Shown here: positions 29,261 to 36,547 of the stretch, one piece after another
Numbering within the stretch: the stretch's first letter is position 1
Layout: every line of letters begins with the position of its first letter
DNA from: a virus
Reading direction: 5' to 3' (one strand)
Length of the DNA: 38,282 bases
IMG/VR virus record: IMGVR_UViG_3300042293_000200
Location: 1-38,282 of that record
Position numbers and translations under genes: made by a program
The notes under the pieces: model-generated
Databases searched by the model: none
Seen by the model: the letters and a program-made list of their open reading frames with translations, nothing else
Told to the model about the DNA's origin: nothing

Positions 29261-29917
29261 ATGTCTGTTGATAACATTACAGCGGCACAAATATTTGCGG
29301 CTAACCGCAATCCCTACAATTACGCAAAAATTGAGCAAGTAAACCGCGATTTATCTACTGAATGGATAACTCTTGCAGAAATTACGCAACAATTAAATCT
29401 TGTTGACGATGAAAGCCAAGATACTTATTTAAGCAGTTTAGAATTAGCAACGAGATTTGCGATAGAGGATTATCTTGGCGTTTCGATGTTCTCTACGCAA
29501 TATCGTATTTATTATGGAAACCCCGGATTTTTTAGTAACGCAATTTATTTAGATTTGCCTGAAGTATCTATTGGTAGTGCTGGCGTTACTCTAAATCAAG
29601 TTAAATGCTACACCGGCGACCCAACCCCTACGGCAGTAGTCATAAGCAGCACAGAGTATTACTACGACCCAACCGGAAACCGCGTGGTTCTGACAAGTGT
29701 TCCAAACAGCATTAGCCAAATAATCGCTAATCCGCTTCAGGTTCTGTATACGGTTCCTTCTAATTTTATTTCTCAGTATCCAGTTGTAAAGCAAGCTGGT
29801 TTGTTAATGCTGACGAGTTTATACAATAATCGCAGCAATACGACCGAAACAAAACTTACCCCAATACCATTCGGTATTGAGCAATTACTGCGGCCCTATA
29901 AATCGCTGGTAATGTAA
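29261..29917 (+). CDS. Head-tail connector (gp6-like adaptor)
   Basis: A 218-residue protein. STEWITLAEITQQLNLVDDESQDTYLSSLELATRFAIEDYLG is the N-terminal helical pattern of HK97 gp6-like adaptors, which form a ring below the portal. The middle is beta-rich and the end contains QYPVVKQAGLLMLTSLYNNRS. It abuts the next gene with a one-base overlap. It joins the portal ring to the stopper encoded downstream. Confidence 0.85.
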   Translation: MSVDNITAAQIFAANRNPYNYAKIEQVNRDLSTEWITLAEITQQLNLVDDESQDTYLSSLELATRFAIEDYLGVSMFSTQYRIYYGNPGFFSNAIYLDLPEVSIGSAGVTLNQVKCYTGDPTPTAVVISSTEYYYDPTGNRVVLTSVPNSISQIIANPLQVLYTVPSNFISQYPVVKQAGLLMLTSLYNNRSNTTETKLTPIPFGIEQLLRPYKSLVM

Positions 29918-30261
29918 TGGGCATTGTCAGATACGAAAACCTCACTGTTAAGAATGTTGTCAATTCGACAAATTCTGTCGGTGAATATACAACTTCATTG
30001 ACTGATTGGTTTTTGACTCGCGGGTTAGTAAACGATGTTTCTAATACATTGCGTATCTCAGAGCGATACAGGGCTTATTCTGATTTAGTAAGTATCACGC
30101 TAAACTACACGCCCAATACAAAAGAAATGGTAGACAATCAAAATCTATACGCTATCAACTGGCGTAATTTTGACTGGCGCATTACTGACGTTCGGGAATC
30201 AAACGACCGAATGAAAGTTACTTTTTTGTGCTATCGCAATGACCCCACGGTGCCGGTATGA
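29917..30261 (+). CDS. Head closure / stopper protein
   Basis: A 114-residue protein starting at the last base of the previous stop. The pattern SVGEYTTSLTDWFLTRGLVND, then YRAYSDLVSITLNYTP and NWRNFDWRITDVRESND, fits phage head-tail joining proteins (Phage_H_T_join type). It seals the DNA-filled head before tail attachment. The stop overlaps the next gene by four bases. Confidence 0.8.
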   Translation: MGIVRYENLTVKNVVNSTNSVGEYTTSLTDWFLTRGLVNDVSNTLRISERYRAYSDLVSITLNYTPNTKEMVDNQNLYAINWRNFDWRITDVRESNDRMKVTFLCYRNDPTVPV

Positions 30262-30671
30262 GCCAACAAAACCCTGTCGAATACGCCACCGCCATTCAGT
30301 ATCAGCTTGTTGATATATGCGACCCCTATCCTGTTTATGCAAACTTCAACAGGAATTACGCCACAGAGCCAACTTTTGTTACTTGGCAACTGCGTAATAT
30401 TCACCAGCCAGTTTATACAGGGCAAACGCAAGACAATAAAGGTATTGATACTCCGGTATTTCAAATTAGCTTGTTTTCGCAAAGTTTTAACGATGCGTTG
30501 ACGTTAAGCAATACAGTATTACAAGAACTGCATGGCTATTCTGGACAGTTTGGTGGCGGCGCTGGTTTCTTTATTGCTAAAGCTGACGTTGTTTGGCTTT
30601 ATAATTCGTATGATAATGAACTAGGTTTAAACCAAATATTTCTAGATTGCACAATATACGTTCCAACATAA
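30258..30671 (+). CDS. Tail terminator / completion protein (DUF3168-like)
   Basis: A 137-residue protein with VTWQLRNIHQPVYTGQTQDN, then TPVFQISLFSQSFNDALTLSNTVLQ, matching DUF3168/gpU-like tail terminators: beta strands on either side of a long helix. Its place between the head-closure protein and the tail tube gene agrees. It caps the tube and sets the end of tail polymerisation. Confidence 0.7.
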   Translation: MSQQNPVEYATAIQYQLVDICDPYPVYANFNRNYATEPTFVTWQLRNIHQPVYTGQTQDNKGIDTPVFQISLFSQSFNDALTLSNTVLQELHGYSGQFGGGAGFFIAKADVVWLYNSYDNELGLNQIFLDCTIYVPT

Positions 30672-30706
30672 AACAAGACTTTCATTAACTTTATTAAGGA
30701 ATTAAA

Positions 30707-31228
30707 ATGCCTCTTATTAATAAGGTCTTGCCCGGATATGTTGCGACTCTCTGGATGCAAGACGATGCTACTCCGACTCCTCTGACTGACACGCAATTAT
30801 CAACTTGGGTGGCTCAAGTTACAACTATTGTCGGCATTTCCGCTGGCGGCACTGGCACCGCTGGCATCCAAGTTCCGGTTGAAGCTATCCCTTCGTTTGG
30901 TGCTGATGATGCTTCCGCTGCTTTCTCGGTTGCTGGCGCTCGTACTGGCGCGAAGATTACCACTCAGAACCAAGTAACTTCGCTTACCATTACTTCTGCG
31001 TGGAATCCGGCTGATACTGCACAACTGTTAATCCGCGACGATGGCTACAGTGGCACCATTATCCGCACCTTCGTTATCGCGGTATATGATGGCACCAATA
31101 CCGTGGCGTATGCCTTCAATGCTCGTGTAGGCGGTCTACAGTGGGATATGTCGCCTTCTGCCGAAGGTAAGTTTATTTTTACGATTCATCCGGTTGGTGG
31201 CAATAGCTACGGCTGGTCTAACGACTAA
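30707..31228 (+). CDS. Major tail tube protein
   Basis: A 173-residue protein with ribosome site TAAGGAAT. It begins MPLINKVLPGYVATLWMQDD, then has VEAIPSFGADDASAAFSVAG and the strand-rich RTFVIAVYDGTNTVAYAFNA typical of phage tube proteins. It is the most abundant tail protein and stacks as hexameric rings around the tape measure. GC is higher and codons more regular than neighbours, as expected for strong expression. Confidence 0.85.
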   Translation: MPLINKVLPGYVATLWMQDDATPTPLTDTQLSTWVAQVTTIVGISAGGTGTAGIQVPVEAIPSFGADDASAAFSVAGARTGAKITTQNQVTSLTITSAWNPADTAQLLIRDDGYSGTIIRTFVIAVYDGTNTVAYAFNARVGGLQWDMSPSAEGKFIFTIHPVGGNSYGWSND

Positions 31229-31238
31229 AAGAGAAAAA

Positions 31239-31469
31239 ATGACTACGACAATACAAAACAACAATGACTTGTTTAGTTATTTGGTAACCCAAGCCAGTTC
31301 TGGAACAAAGAATTGGTTTGGGTTTCACCAACAAAGAATTGCGGGAATTAATATCGCGTATGAGATTGCAAAACATCATGCCGATACAATGAGTCCTGAA
31401 GAAGTAGCCGATTATGCTAAACGGCTGAACGATGCGATATACGACAAAATGATAAAGCCAACTATTTAA
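31239..31469 (+). CDS. Small tail-region protein, unknown
   Basis: A 76-residue protein starting at ATG 31239 (ribosome site AGAGAAAA); the frame opens earlier but inside the tube gene. It contains TKNWFGFHQQRIAGINIAYEIAKHH and MSPEEVADYAKRLNDAIYD. The genomic slot between tube and gp10-like genes is often filled by a small unassigned protein. No family recognised. Confidence 0.6.
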   Translation: MTTTIQNNNDLFSYLVTQASSGTKNWFGFHQQRIAGINIAYEIAKHHADTMSPEEVADYAKRLNDAIYDKMIKPTI

Positions 31470-31470
31470 T

Positions 31471-31947
31471 ATGGGAATATCAATTAAATTAGAAGGAATC
31501 GGCGAGGTAGATAAAGCGTTAAAGGCTTTGGAAATAGAATTTGGCGACAAATTAGCAAGAAGCAAAGTATTGATACCGGCGGTTAGAGAAGCAATGAAAG
31601 ATGTATTACAACAAGCTAAAACATTAGCGCCTAAAGACACTGGCGATTTAGCGCGTTCTTTAATTGTGGAAGCAAGAAGACCCACACGAAAAGATAAAAG
31701 AAGTAAATATATAACTGAAACTGATACTGTAATTGCAGCGGTTACAACAGCTTCTGGAAAAAAATTAGCGAAGATGGGAATAAAAAGCGATGCTCGCGCT
31801 ATTGCTCAAGAATTCGGGACAGCAAAAATAGCAGCTAAACCATATTTGCGGCCGGCATTAGAAAACAATGCACAAGGAACAATAAACAGATTGGCAAATA
31901 TACTGACAAGACGAATAGCACAATTTAAAGCAAAAAATTCTAATTAA
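31471..31947 (+). CDS. HK97 gp10-like tail completion protein
   Basis: A 158-residue protein with IGEVDKALKALEIEFGDKLA, then REAMKDVLQQAKTLAPKDTGDLARSLIV and AIAQEFGTAKIAAKPYLRPAL: the HK97-gp10 pattern (TGDLxxSL and EFGTxxxxAxPFLRPA). This family completes the tail or neck. Strongly basic. The order tube, small protein, gp10-like, chaperone is slightly unusual but functional. Confidence 0.85.
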   Translation: MGISIKLEGIGEVDKALKALEIEFGDKLARSKVLIPAVREAMKDVLQQAKTLAPKDTGDLARSLIVEARRPTRKDKRSKYITETDTVIAAVTTASGKKLAKMGIKSDARAIAQEFGTAKIAAKPYLRPALENNAQGTINRLANILTRRIAQFKAKNSN

Positions 31948-31966
31948 TATTAAAGAAGAAAACAAT

Positions 31967-32455
31967 ATGAGTAAATTATCAGAAACATTAGGCGCAAAAT
32001 ATAAAAACAAAAGCAGCGAAATTTTTATTCGTGAATTTGACTTAGGCGGACATTTATTTAAAGTTCGTATTCCTAAAGTATCTGAATCCGATGCAATTTA
32101 TGAACGGGTAATGAATCCCGCAGAAGAAATCATAGAAGAAATATATCAAAAGATTACCGAGCCGCTTTTTAAATTTAAAAACGAAGCTAAGATTGAAGAT
32201 AACGTTACGTTTTTAGAAAAAGATGTAATTGTGCAAGATAGGTCTATGCGTGATGCTGCAAAAACAAAAGCTATGACCGAAGCAAAAATTACCGAATATA
32301 TAAAATTGCTTGTTCCTGAAAATAAGGAACATTCAATGAATGATATTACTTACGCGGACATTGAAGAAGAATTCCCTTTAGCAATTCAATTAACTTTAGT
32401 CGAAAAAATCGGCGAAGTAATTAGCCCGTCATATAAGGAAAATCGGGGAAACTGA
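31967..32455 (+). CDS. Tail assembly chaperone, short form (gpG-like)
   Basis: A 162-residue protein with FIREFDLGGHLFKVRIPKVSE near the N-terminus and a charged helical body (DAAKTKAMTEAKITEYIKLL). In lambda-like phages gpG coats the tape measure during assembly. The gene ends in CGGGGAAACTGA, where GGGAAAC precedes the stop, so a fraction of ribosomes can shift to -1 and make a longer fusion with 32452-32817. Confidence 0.85.
   Translation: MSKLSETLGAKYKNKSSEIFIREFDLGGHLFKVRIPKVSESDAIYERVMNPAEEIIEEIYQKITEPLFKFKNEAKIEDNVTFLEKDVIVQDRSMRDAAKTKAMTEAKITEYIKLLVPENKEHSMNDITYADIEEEFPLAIQLTLVEKIGEVISPSYKENRGN
32446..32452 (+). promoter_or_regulatory. -1 ribosomal frameshift site GGGAAAC
   Basis: In the chaperone frame the codons are CGG GGA AAC TGA, so G-GGA-AAC fits the canonical X-XXY-YYZ slippery heptamer. 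The -1 frame is open from 32437 and leads without a stop into the T-like reading frame that ends at 32817. Lambda uses GGGAAAG at the same place. Confidence 0.9.
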
Positions 32456-32817
32456 TTGGCTCATTAAGGACGCAAGTGAAATGTGCAATGGTCTTTAATG
32501 GGCATACGTTAGAAAACATAAGGCAAATTGACGAAAACACAATGGGCCATATTATTACCATGTATGCAGATGGATTACTGGGAAATTCAAAAGTCTTAAC
32601 CTTATTAAGTCAATTGACTGCTGGTGTTTTTAATTATATGAGGCCAGCGAATAGTAAAGATTATAAATTAGACGAAATTTTAGGTTCGGCACACGATTAT
32701 ATTTTCCCGCCAATCTCGACGGAAGAACAGAAAAAAATTACAAACAATGCTTTAAAAGCATTTGTAATGTCCGCGCCCGGATTCAATAAAACTTTAATGG
32801 GTAATAAAAATGGCTAA
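32452..32817 (+). CDS. Tail chaperone T-like extension, reached by -1 frameshift
   Basis: After the shift, translation reads LIGSLRTQVKCAMVFNGHTL and on to KTLMGNKNG, 121 residues. Fused to 162 upstream residues the product has about 283. The separate frame could start at GTG 32476, but it lacks a ribosome site and lambda-type logic favours the fusion (gpGT). It contains GHIITMYADGLLGNSKVLTLLSQL and ends overlapping the tape measure by 8 bases. gpGT brings the tape measure to the tube protein. Confidence 0.88.
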   Translation: MIGSLRTQVKCAMVFNGHTLENIRQIDENTMGHIITMYADGLLGNSKVLTLLSQLTAGVFNYMRPANSKDYKLDEILGSAHDYIFPPISTEEQKKITNNALKAFVMSAPGFNKTLMGNKNG

Positions 32818-34843
32818 TTTTATTGGGCGGCTAGGTGTAATTTTAGGTCTTGATAGTGCTGAATTCCAAAAAGGCATTGCTTCGGCAAATAAAAGCCTAG
32901 ATAAATTTGTTTCTTCTGCACAAACAACTGCAAAAGTAGGAGCCGCAGCTTTTGCTGCTATGGCGTATCAAGCCCTTCAGCTTGCGGATGAAATTGTAGA
33001 TACTGCCAAAGCAAATGATATGGCGGTTGATTCTGTTCTTAAATTGCGTAACGCATTAGCTCTAAGTGGTGGAGAAGCGCAAAACGCAGGAAAATTCTTA
33101 TCGTCGTTTACCGCAAATATAGATAAAGCAGCAGAAGGTTCATTTGAAGTCCAAAAAACATTTAAATCTTTAGGCGTTTCTCTTTCCGATTTGCGTCGGC
33201 TTGATATTGATTCATTACTAAATAAATCATTGCTCGGCTTGCGAGACATGGCCGACCCAATTACACGCAACGCAAAGGCAATGGAATTATTTGGCAAGGC
33301 AGCTAAAGGCGTAGATTTCGCAGAATTAAATTCAGAAATACAGCGCGGCGCTGGCGTAACAAACGAACAAGCAAAAGCAATAAAAGACGCGGCAGATTCC
33401 TACGACGTTATTACACAAGCTGGAAGGGATTTTTCTATAATGATTGCCTCCGAATTGGGGCCATCTATTAAAACAGTTATTGATTATTTTAAACAAACAC
33501 AAAGTGCTGGTCTAAACTTTGGTTCGGGCATCAAAATTGTTTTTGATACATTAGCAATTTTGGGTGCAAATGTTATTTTTGTATTTAAAGCAGTAGTATT
33601 AGAAGTTGAAGCAGTATTTAATTTTTTAAATACAGCGGCTACAAAAGGCTTTGCAGAAGCAAGCCGACAAAACGATATTTATATACAAAAAACAATTGAA
33701 AGCAGAAAAAAATTAGACCAATTTGAAAAAAGCATATTACAAGAACCGCCAGAACAAATAGACGACAGAAGGGAATTTGCGCGACTTCCTGCAAGGGCAG
33801 AACCAATACGTAGACAAGTCAAAGAAGGAAAAGACAAAGACGCACAAGCGGAAAGAAAAAAACAATTAGATATTTATCTTAAAGGATTGGCAGAAGAACA
33901 AAAACAATCAGAAGAAAATTTACGTTTATTGGCAGAGCAAGAAAGCATGTATCAAAAAGGCAATGCAGCGCAAATTATGCGTCAAAGAATTGCCGGAATG
34001 GATATACAAAGAGAAAAAGAAATACTGGAATTGTTATTCCAAAATCGTTTTGCTAGGGAAGAAGATATAAGATTAGCCCAAGATTTAAAACAAGTTGAAT
34101 GGTCTAGACTTGATGCAATAGAAAAAATTGGGCAAAACGACGAATTAACACGCAAAGCTAAAGAAGAATCTATTGAAAAAGAAAATCAATTAGCAAAAGA
34201 AGCGATTAATTTAGCAATGCGACGAAATGAATTAGCAAAAGAAATGCGGGAAGGAACTCTGTCAGAAGGGTTCTTTTCTGCAATGGAAAGTGCAGCAAAA
34301 AATGCCTCAACAGAATTCGAGCGAGGAAAAGAAGTTTTTGAATCCGTAATGAGTAATATGGACAACGCAATTACTCAATTCACAAGAAATGGAAAATTAG
34401 CTTTTAAAGATTTTGCTAGGTCAATAATTCAAGACATTCTGGCTATCTATATAAAATCCCAAATGCTACAAATGATTAAAGGATTTGGGAGTTTATTTTC
34501 TGGTGGTGGCGGTGTTAATCCGGGCGGCTTAGATGCCTCTGGCGGGATGGGTGAAGCCGTTATGAGTTTTGCTATGGCAGCAGATGGTGGATATATTTCC
34601 GGCCCGACCGTTGTAGGCGAAAACGGTCCTGAACTATTTATTCCGAGAACCGCAGGAACAATAGTGCCTAATCAGCAAATGGCAGGAATGACCGGAAGCC
34701 CGCAGGTGGTGTATAACGGCCCTTATATAGCGAACATGCAAGCAATTGATACGCAGTCGGCAGCGCAGTTCTTAGCAAGAAATAAAGAGTCAGTATGGGC
34801 AGCTAACCAATCCGCGTCGCGGTCAGTTCCGCAAAGCAGGTAA
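32810..34843 (+). CDS. Tape measure protein
   Basis: A 677-residue protein. It begins MANFIGRLGVILGLDSAEFQKG, has a helical tail-length region, a hydrophobic middle with IKIVFDTLAILGANVIFVFKAVVL (a possible membrane-inserting segment), a charged coiled coil (about 350-500) and ends with GGYISGPTVVGENGPELFIP, a tape-measure hallmark. Using the usual ~0.15 nm per residue rule, the tail would be about 100 nm. It also needs the chaperone pair encoded upstream. Confidence 0.9.
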   Translation: MANFIGRLGVILGLDSAEFQKGIASANKSLDKFVSSAQTTAKVGAAAFAAMAYQALQLADEIVDTAKANDMAVDSVLKLRNALALSGGEAQNAGKFLSSFTANIDKAAEGSFEVQKTFKSLGVSLSDLRRLDIDSLLNKSLLGLRDMADPITRNAKAMELFGKAAKGVDFAELNSEIQRGAGVTNEQAKAIKDAADSYDVITQAGRDFSIMIASELGPSIKTVIDYFKQTQSAGLNFGSGIKIVFDTLAILGANVIFVFKAVVLEVEAVFNFLNTAATKGFAEASRQNDIYIQKTIESRKKLDQFEKSILQEPPEQIDDRREFARLPARAEPIRRQVKEGKDKDAQAERKKQLDIYLKGLAEEQKQSEENLRLLAEQESMYQKGNAAQIMRQRIAGMDIQREKEILELLFQNRFAREEDIRLAQDLKQVEWSRLDAIEKIGQNDELTRKAKEESIEKENQLAKEAINLAMRRNELAKEMREGTLSEGFFSAMESAAKNASTEFERGKEVFESVMSNMDNAITQFTRNGKLAFKDFARSIIQDILAIYIKSQMLQMIKGFGSLFSGGGGVNPGGLDASGGMGEAVMSFAMAADGGYISGPTVVGENGPELFIPRTAGTIVPNQQMAGMTGSPQVVYNGPYIANMQAIDTQSAAQFLARNKESVWAANQSASRSVPQSR

Positions 34844-34845
34844 CT

Positions 34846-35526
34846 ATGAGTTTGAATACTATATTGTCAATCTCTGAATCCGTTGGGATTAACGACCAGC
34901 GGTTCGTTGGGCAAATGTTAAGCAGGAACCAAAGGATTTCTACAAGCGAAATTCTTACCGTGGTTCCGTTTGCATTTACGATGAAGCCAATGAATTACCT
35001 TATGTATTCTCAAAACAGAGATTTACTTTCTGATTTGAGGTATTACGACAAGTCATTAACTCAATATCTTAATTTTGGCACTACTGGATGGATTAACTAT
35101 ATTGACTATCAAGGTGACATGACTTCGGGCCAAATTAGTTCTTGCCAATGGCAAACTGCGTCTGCAAACAAAAATCTTGTATTAGGTTCTTTACCGTCTA
35201 TTAGTTCTTCTGCTTATATAGTAAGAAAAGGCGACTTTTGCCAAGTTGGTTTGTATTCGTATATTGCTACTTCGGACGTTCAGCGCGGCTCTGGCTCAAC
35301 AGTAAACATACCAGTTCATAGGAATCTATTAGCGACTTTAACAAGCCCTGTTGCGGCTGTAATCGGTCAATACGGAACAACTATTAGTATGGGAGGCAGT
35401 TCCTATACTGGAACGACTTTCCCTGTAATCCTGCGTGAATATCCTACCTACTCTTTAATGCCAATTACTAATGATTCGTTTATTCAATGGTCTGGTAACT
35501 TTGTGGCTTTCGAGGCGGTGTTATGA
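34846..35526 (+). CDS. Minor tail protein
   Basis: A 226-residue protein. It contains FTMKPMNYLMYSQNRDLLSDLRYYDKSLTQY and TTISMGGSSYTGTTFPVILRE; the layout and place directly after the tape measure match minor tail/distal tail proteins of lambda-like siphophages (M-like position). It overlaps the next gene by ATGA. Exact homologue family not certain; beta-rich content is in line with a ring at the tail tip. Confidence 0.7.
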   Translation: MSLNTILSISESVGINDQRFVGQMLSRNQRISTSEILTVVPFAFTMKPMNYLMYSQNRDLLSDLRYYDKSLTQYLNFGTTGWINYIDYQGDMTSGQISSCQWQTASANKNLVLGSLPSISSSAYIVRKGDFCQVGLYSYIATSDVQRGSGSTVNIPVHRNLLATLTSPVAAVIGQYGTTISMGGSSYTGTTFPVILREYPTYSLMPITNDSFIQWSGNFVAFEAVL

Positions 35527-36116
35527 ATGTAATTGCTCCGGTAGAAAATACCAACAACATTCGTTACGCGCAATTTGTCCGTGTAACTACTGCTGATGAA
35601 GTATTTAGGTTTGCTACTACTCCCGCGCCTATAACGGTTGCATCTGTTGATGCCGCGCCGTTTGACGCGGTTGGTGTATTAATGAAGATTGGCGATGCTC
35701 AGAAAGACATTAAATCTACCGCTAACGAAACTGCGTTTACATTAATTGGGATTGATACCGCAATGCTTGGTTGGGTTTTAGGTTTAAACGTAAAAGGCTC
35801 AAAGATTGAAGCATGGAATGGATTTTTTAACACGAACGGAGAATTAATTACGGGTGGCGGTGATGGCGGTCTTTATAAGTTCTTTACTGGTTATGTTTCC
35901 TCGTTTTCGATTTCCGAGGAATGGCTAGAAGAACTACGGCAGTTTGTTGGAACGATTACTGTAACCGCATCTTCTATTCAGCTAATACTTCAGAATAGAA
36001 CCGCAGGACGATATACAAATAATAACTCGTGGCAGTTCTTCAATTCCGGCGATACCAGCATGAACCGTGTTGCGTTTGTTTCGACTATTAATTATTACTT
36101 CGGCAAGACGCAATGA
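35523..36116 (+). CDS. Minor tail protein (L-like / DUF2163-like position)
   Basis: A 197-residue protein with IRYAQFVRVTTADEVFRFAT at the N-terminus, ALTLIGID-type strands and FTGYVSSFSISEEWLEELRQFVGTITVTASSIQLIL. Such a fold is seen in tail proteins between the distal tail ring and the tip. It overlaps neighbours by four bases. The lambda gpL-type metal-cluster cysteines are not visible. Confidence 0.7.
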   Translation: MNVIAPVENTNNIRYAQFVRVTTADEVFRFATTPAPITVASVDAAPFDAVGVLMKIGDAQKDIKSTANETAFTLIGIDTAMLGWVLGLNVKGSKIEAWNGFFNTNGELITGGGDGGLYKFFTGYVSSFSISEEWLEELRQFVGTITVTASSIQLILQNRTAGRYTNNNSWQFFNSGDTSMNRVAFVSTINYYFGKTQ

Positions 36117-36547
36117 TTTATCGGGCAACAAAATTTCACAAACCAATCATTATTGATTTAATGACGAAGTTTGCTGACGAAAGCCCTATAGATTATTGCC
36201 ATTCATATTCTGATATGGAATACGGAAATAAATTGCTTGATGAAATCTTTGCCGGTCGTGGCGCAATATTTTTAGCAGATGATTACGGAATACTTATGTC
36301 AATAATTCTTCCGTGTATCTGGTCAGATAAAATATTTGGATTGCATGAACTAGCTTGGTATGTAAAACCAGAAAAACGTGGTGGAATGGCTGGATATAAA
36401 TTAATAAAAGAATATAACGAATATGGAGAATTGTTAAAAACTACCGGCAGGATTAAGTATTACACCATGAGCCGATTGGTTACTAGCCCCGATGTGGACT
36501 ACTCTAGATTCGGTTATCGGAAACAAGACGAAATCTGGATTCAATAA
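36113..36547 (+). CDS. GNAT-fold acetyltransferase-like protein in tail operon
   Basis: A 144-residue protein with the GNAT pattern: MIYRATKFHKPIIIDLMTKF, the strand AIFLADDYGILMSII, and a motif-A-like LAWYVKPEKRGGMAGYKLIKE (about 80-100) with the expected basic/glycine pattern, and an end SRFGYRKQDEIWIQ. GNAT genes at this tail position occur in other siphophages; whether they are active or structural is unknown. It replaces the NlpC/P60-type gene that usually stands here. One-base overlap with the tip gene (TAATG). Confidence 0.75.
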   Translation: MIYRATKFHKPIIIDLMTKFADESPIDYCHSYSDMEYGNKLLDEIFAGRGAIFLADDYGILMSIILPCIWSDKIFGLHELAWYVKPEKRGGMAGYKLIKEYNEYGELLKTTGRIKYYTMSRLVTSPDVDYSRFGYRKQDEIWIQ

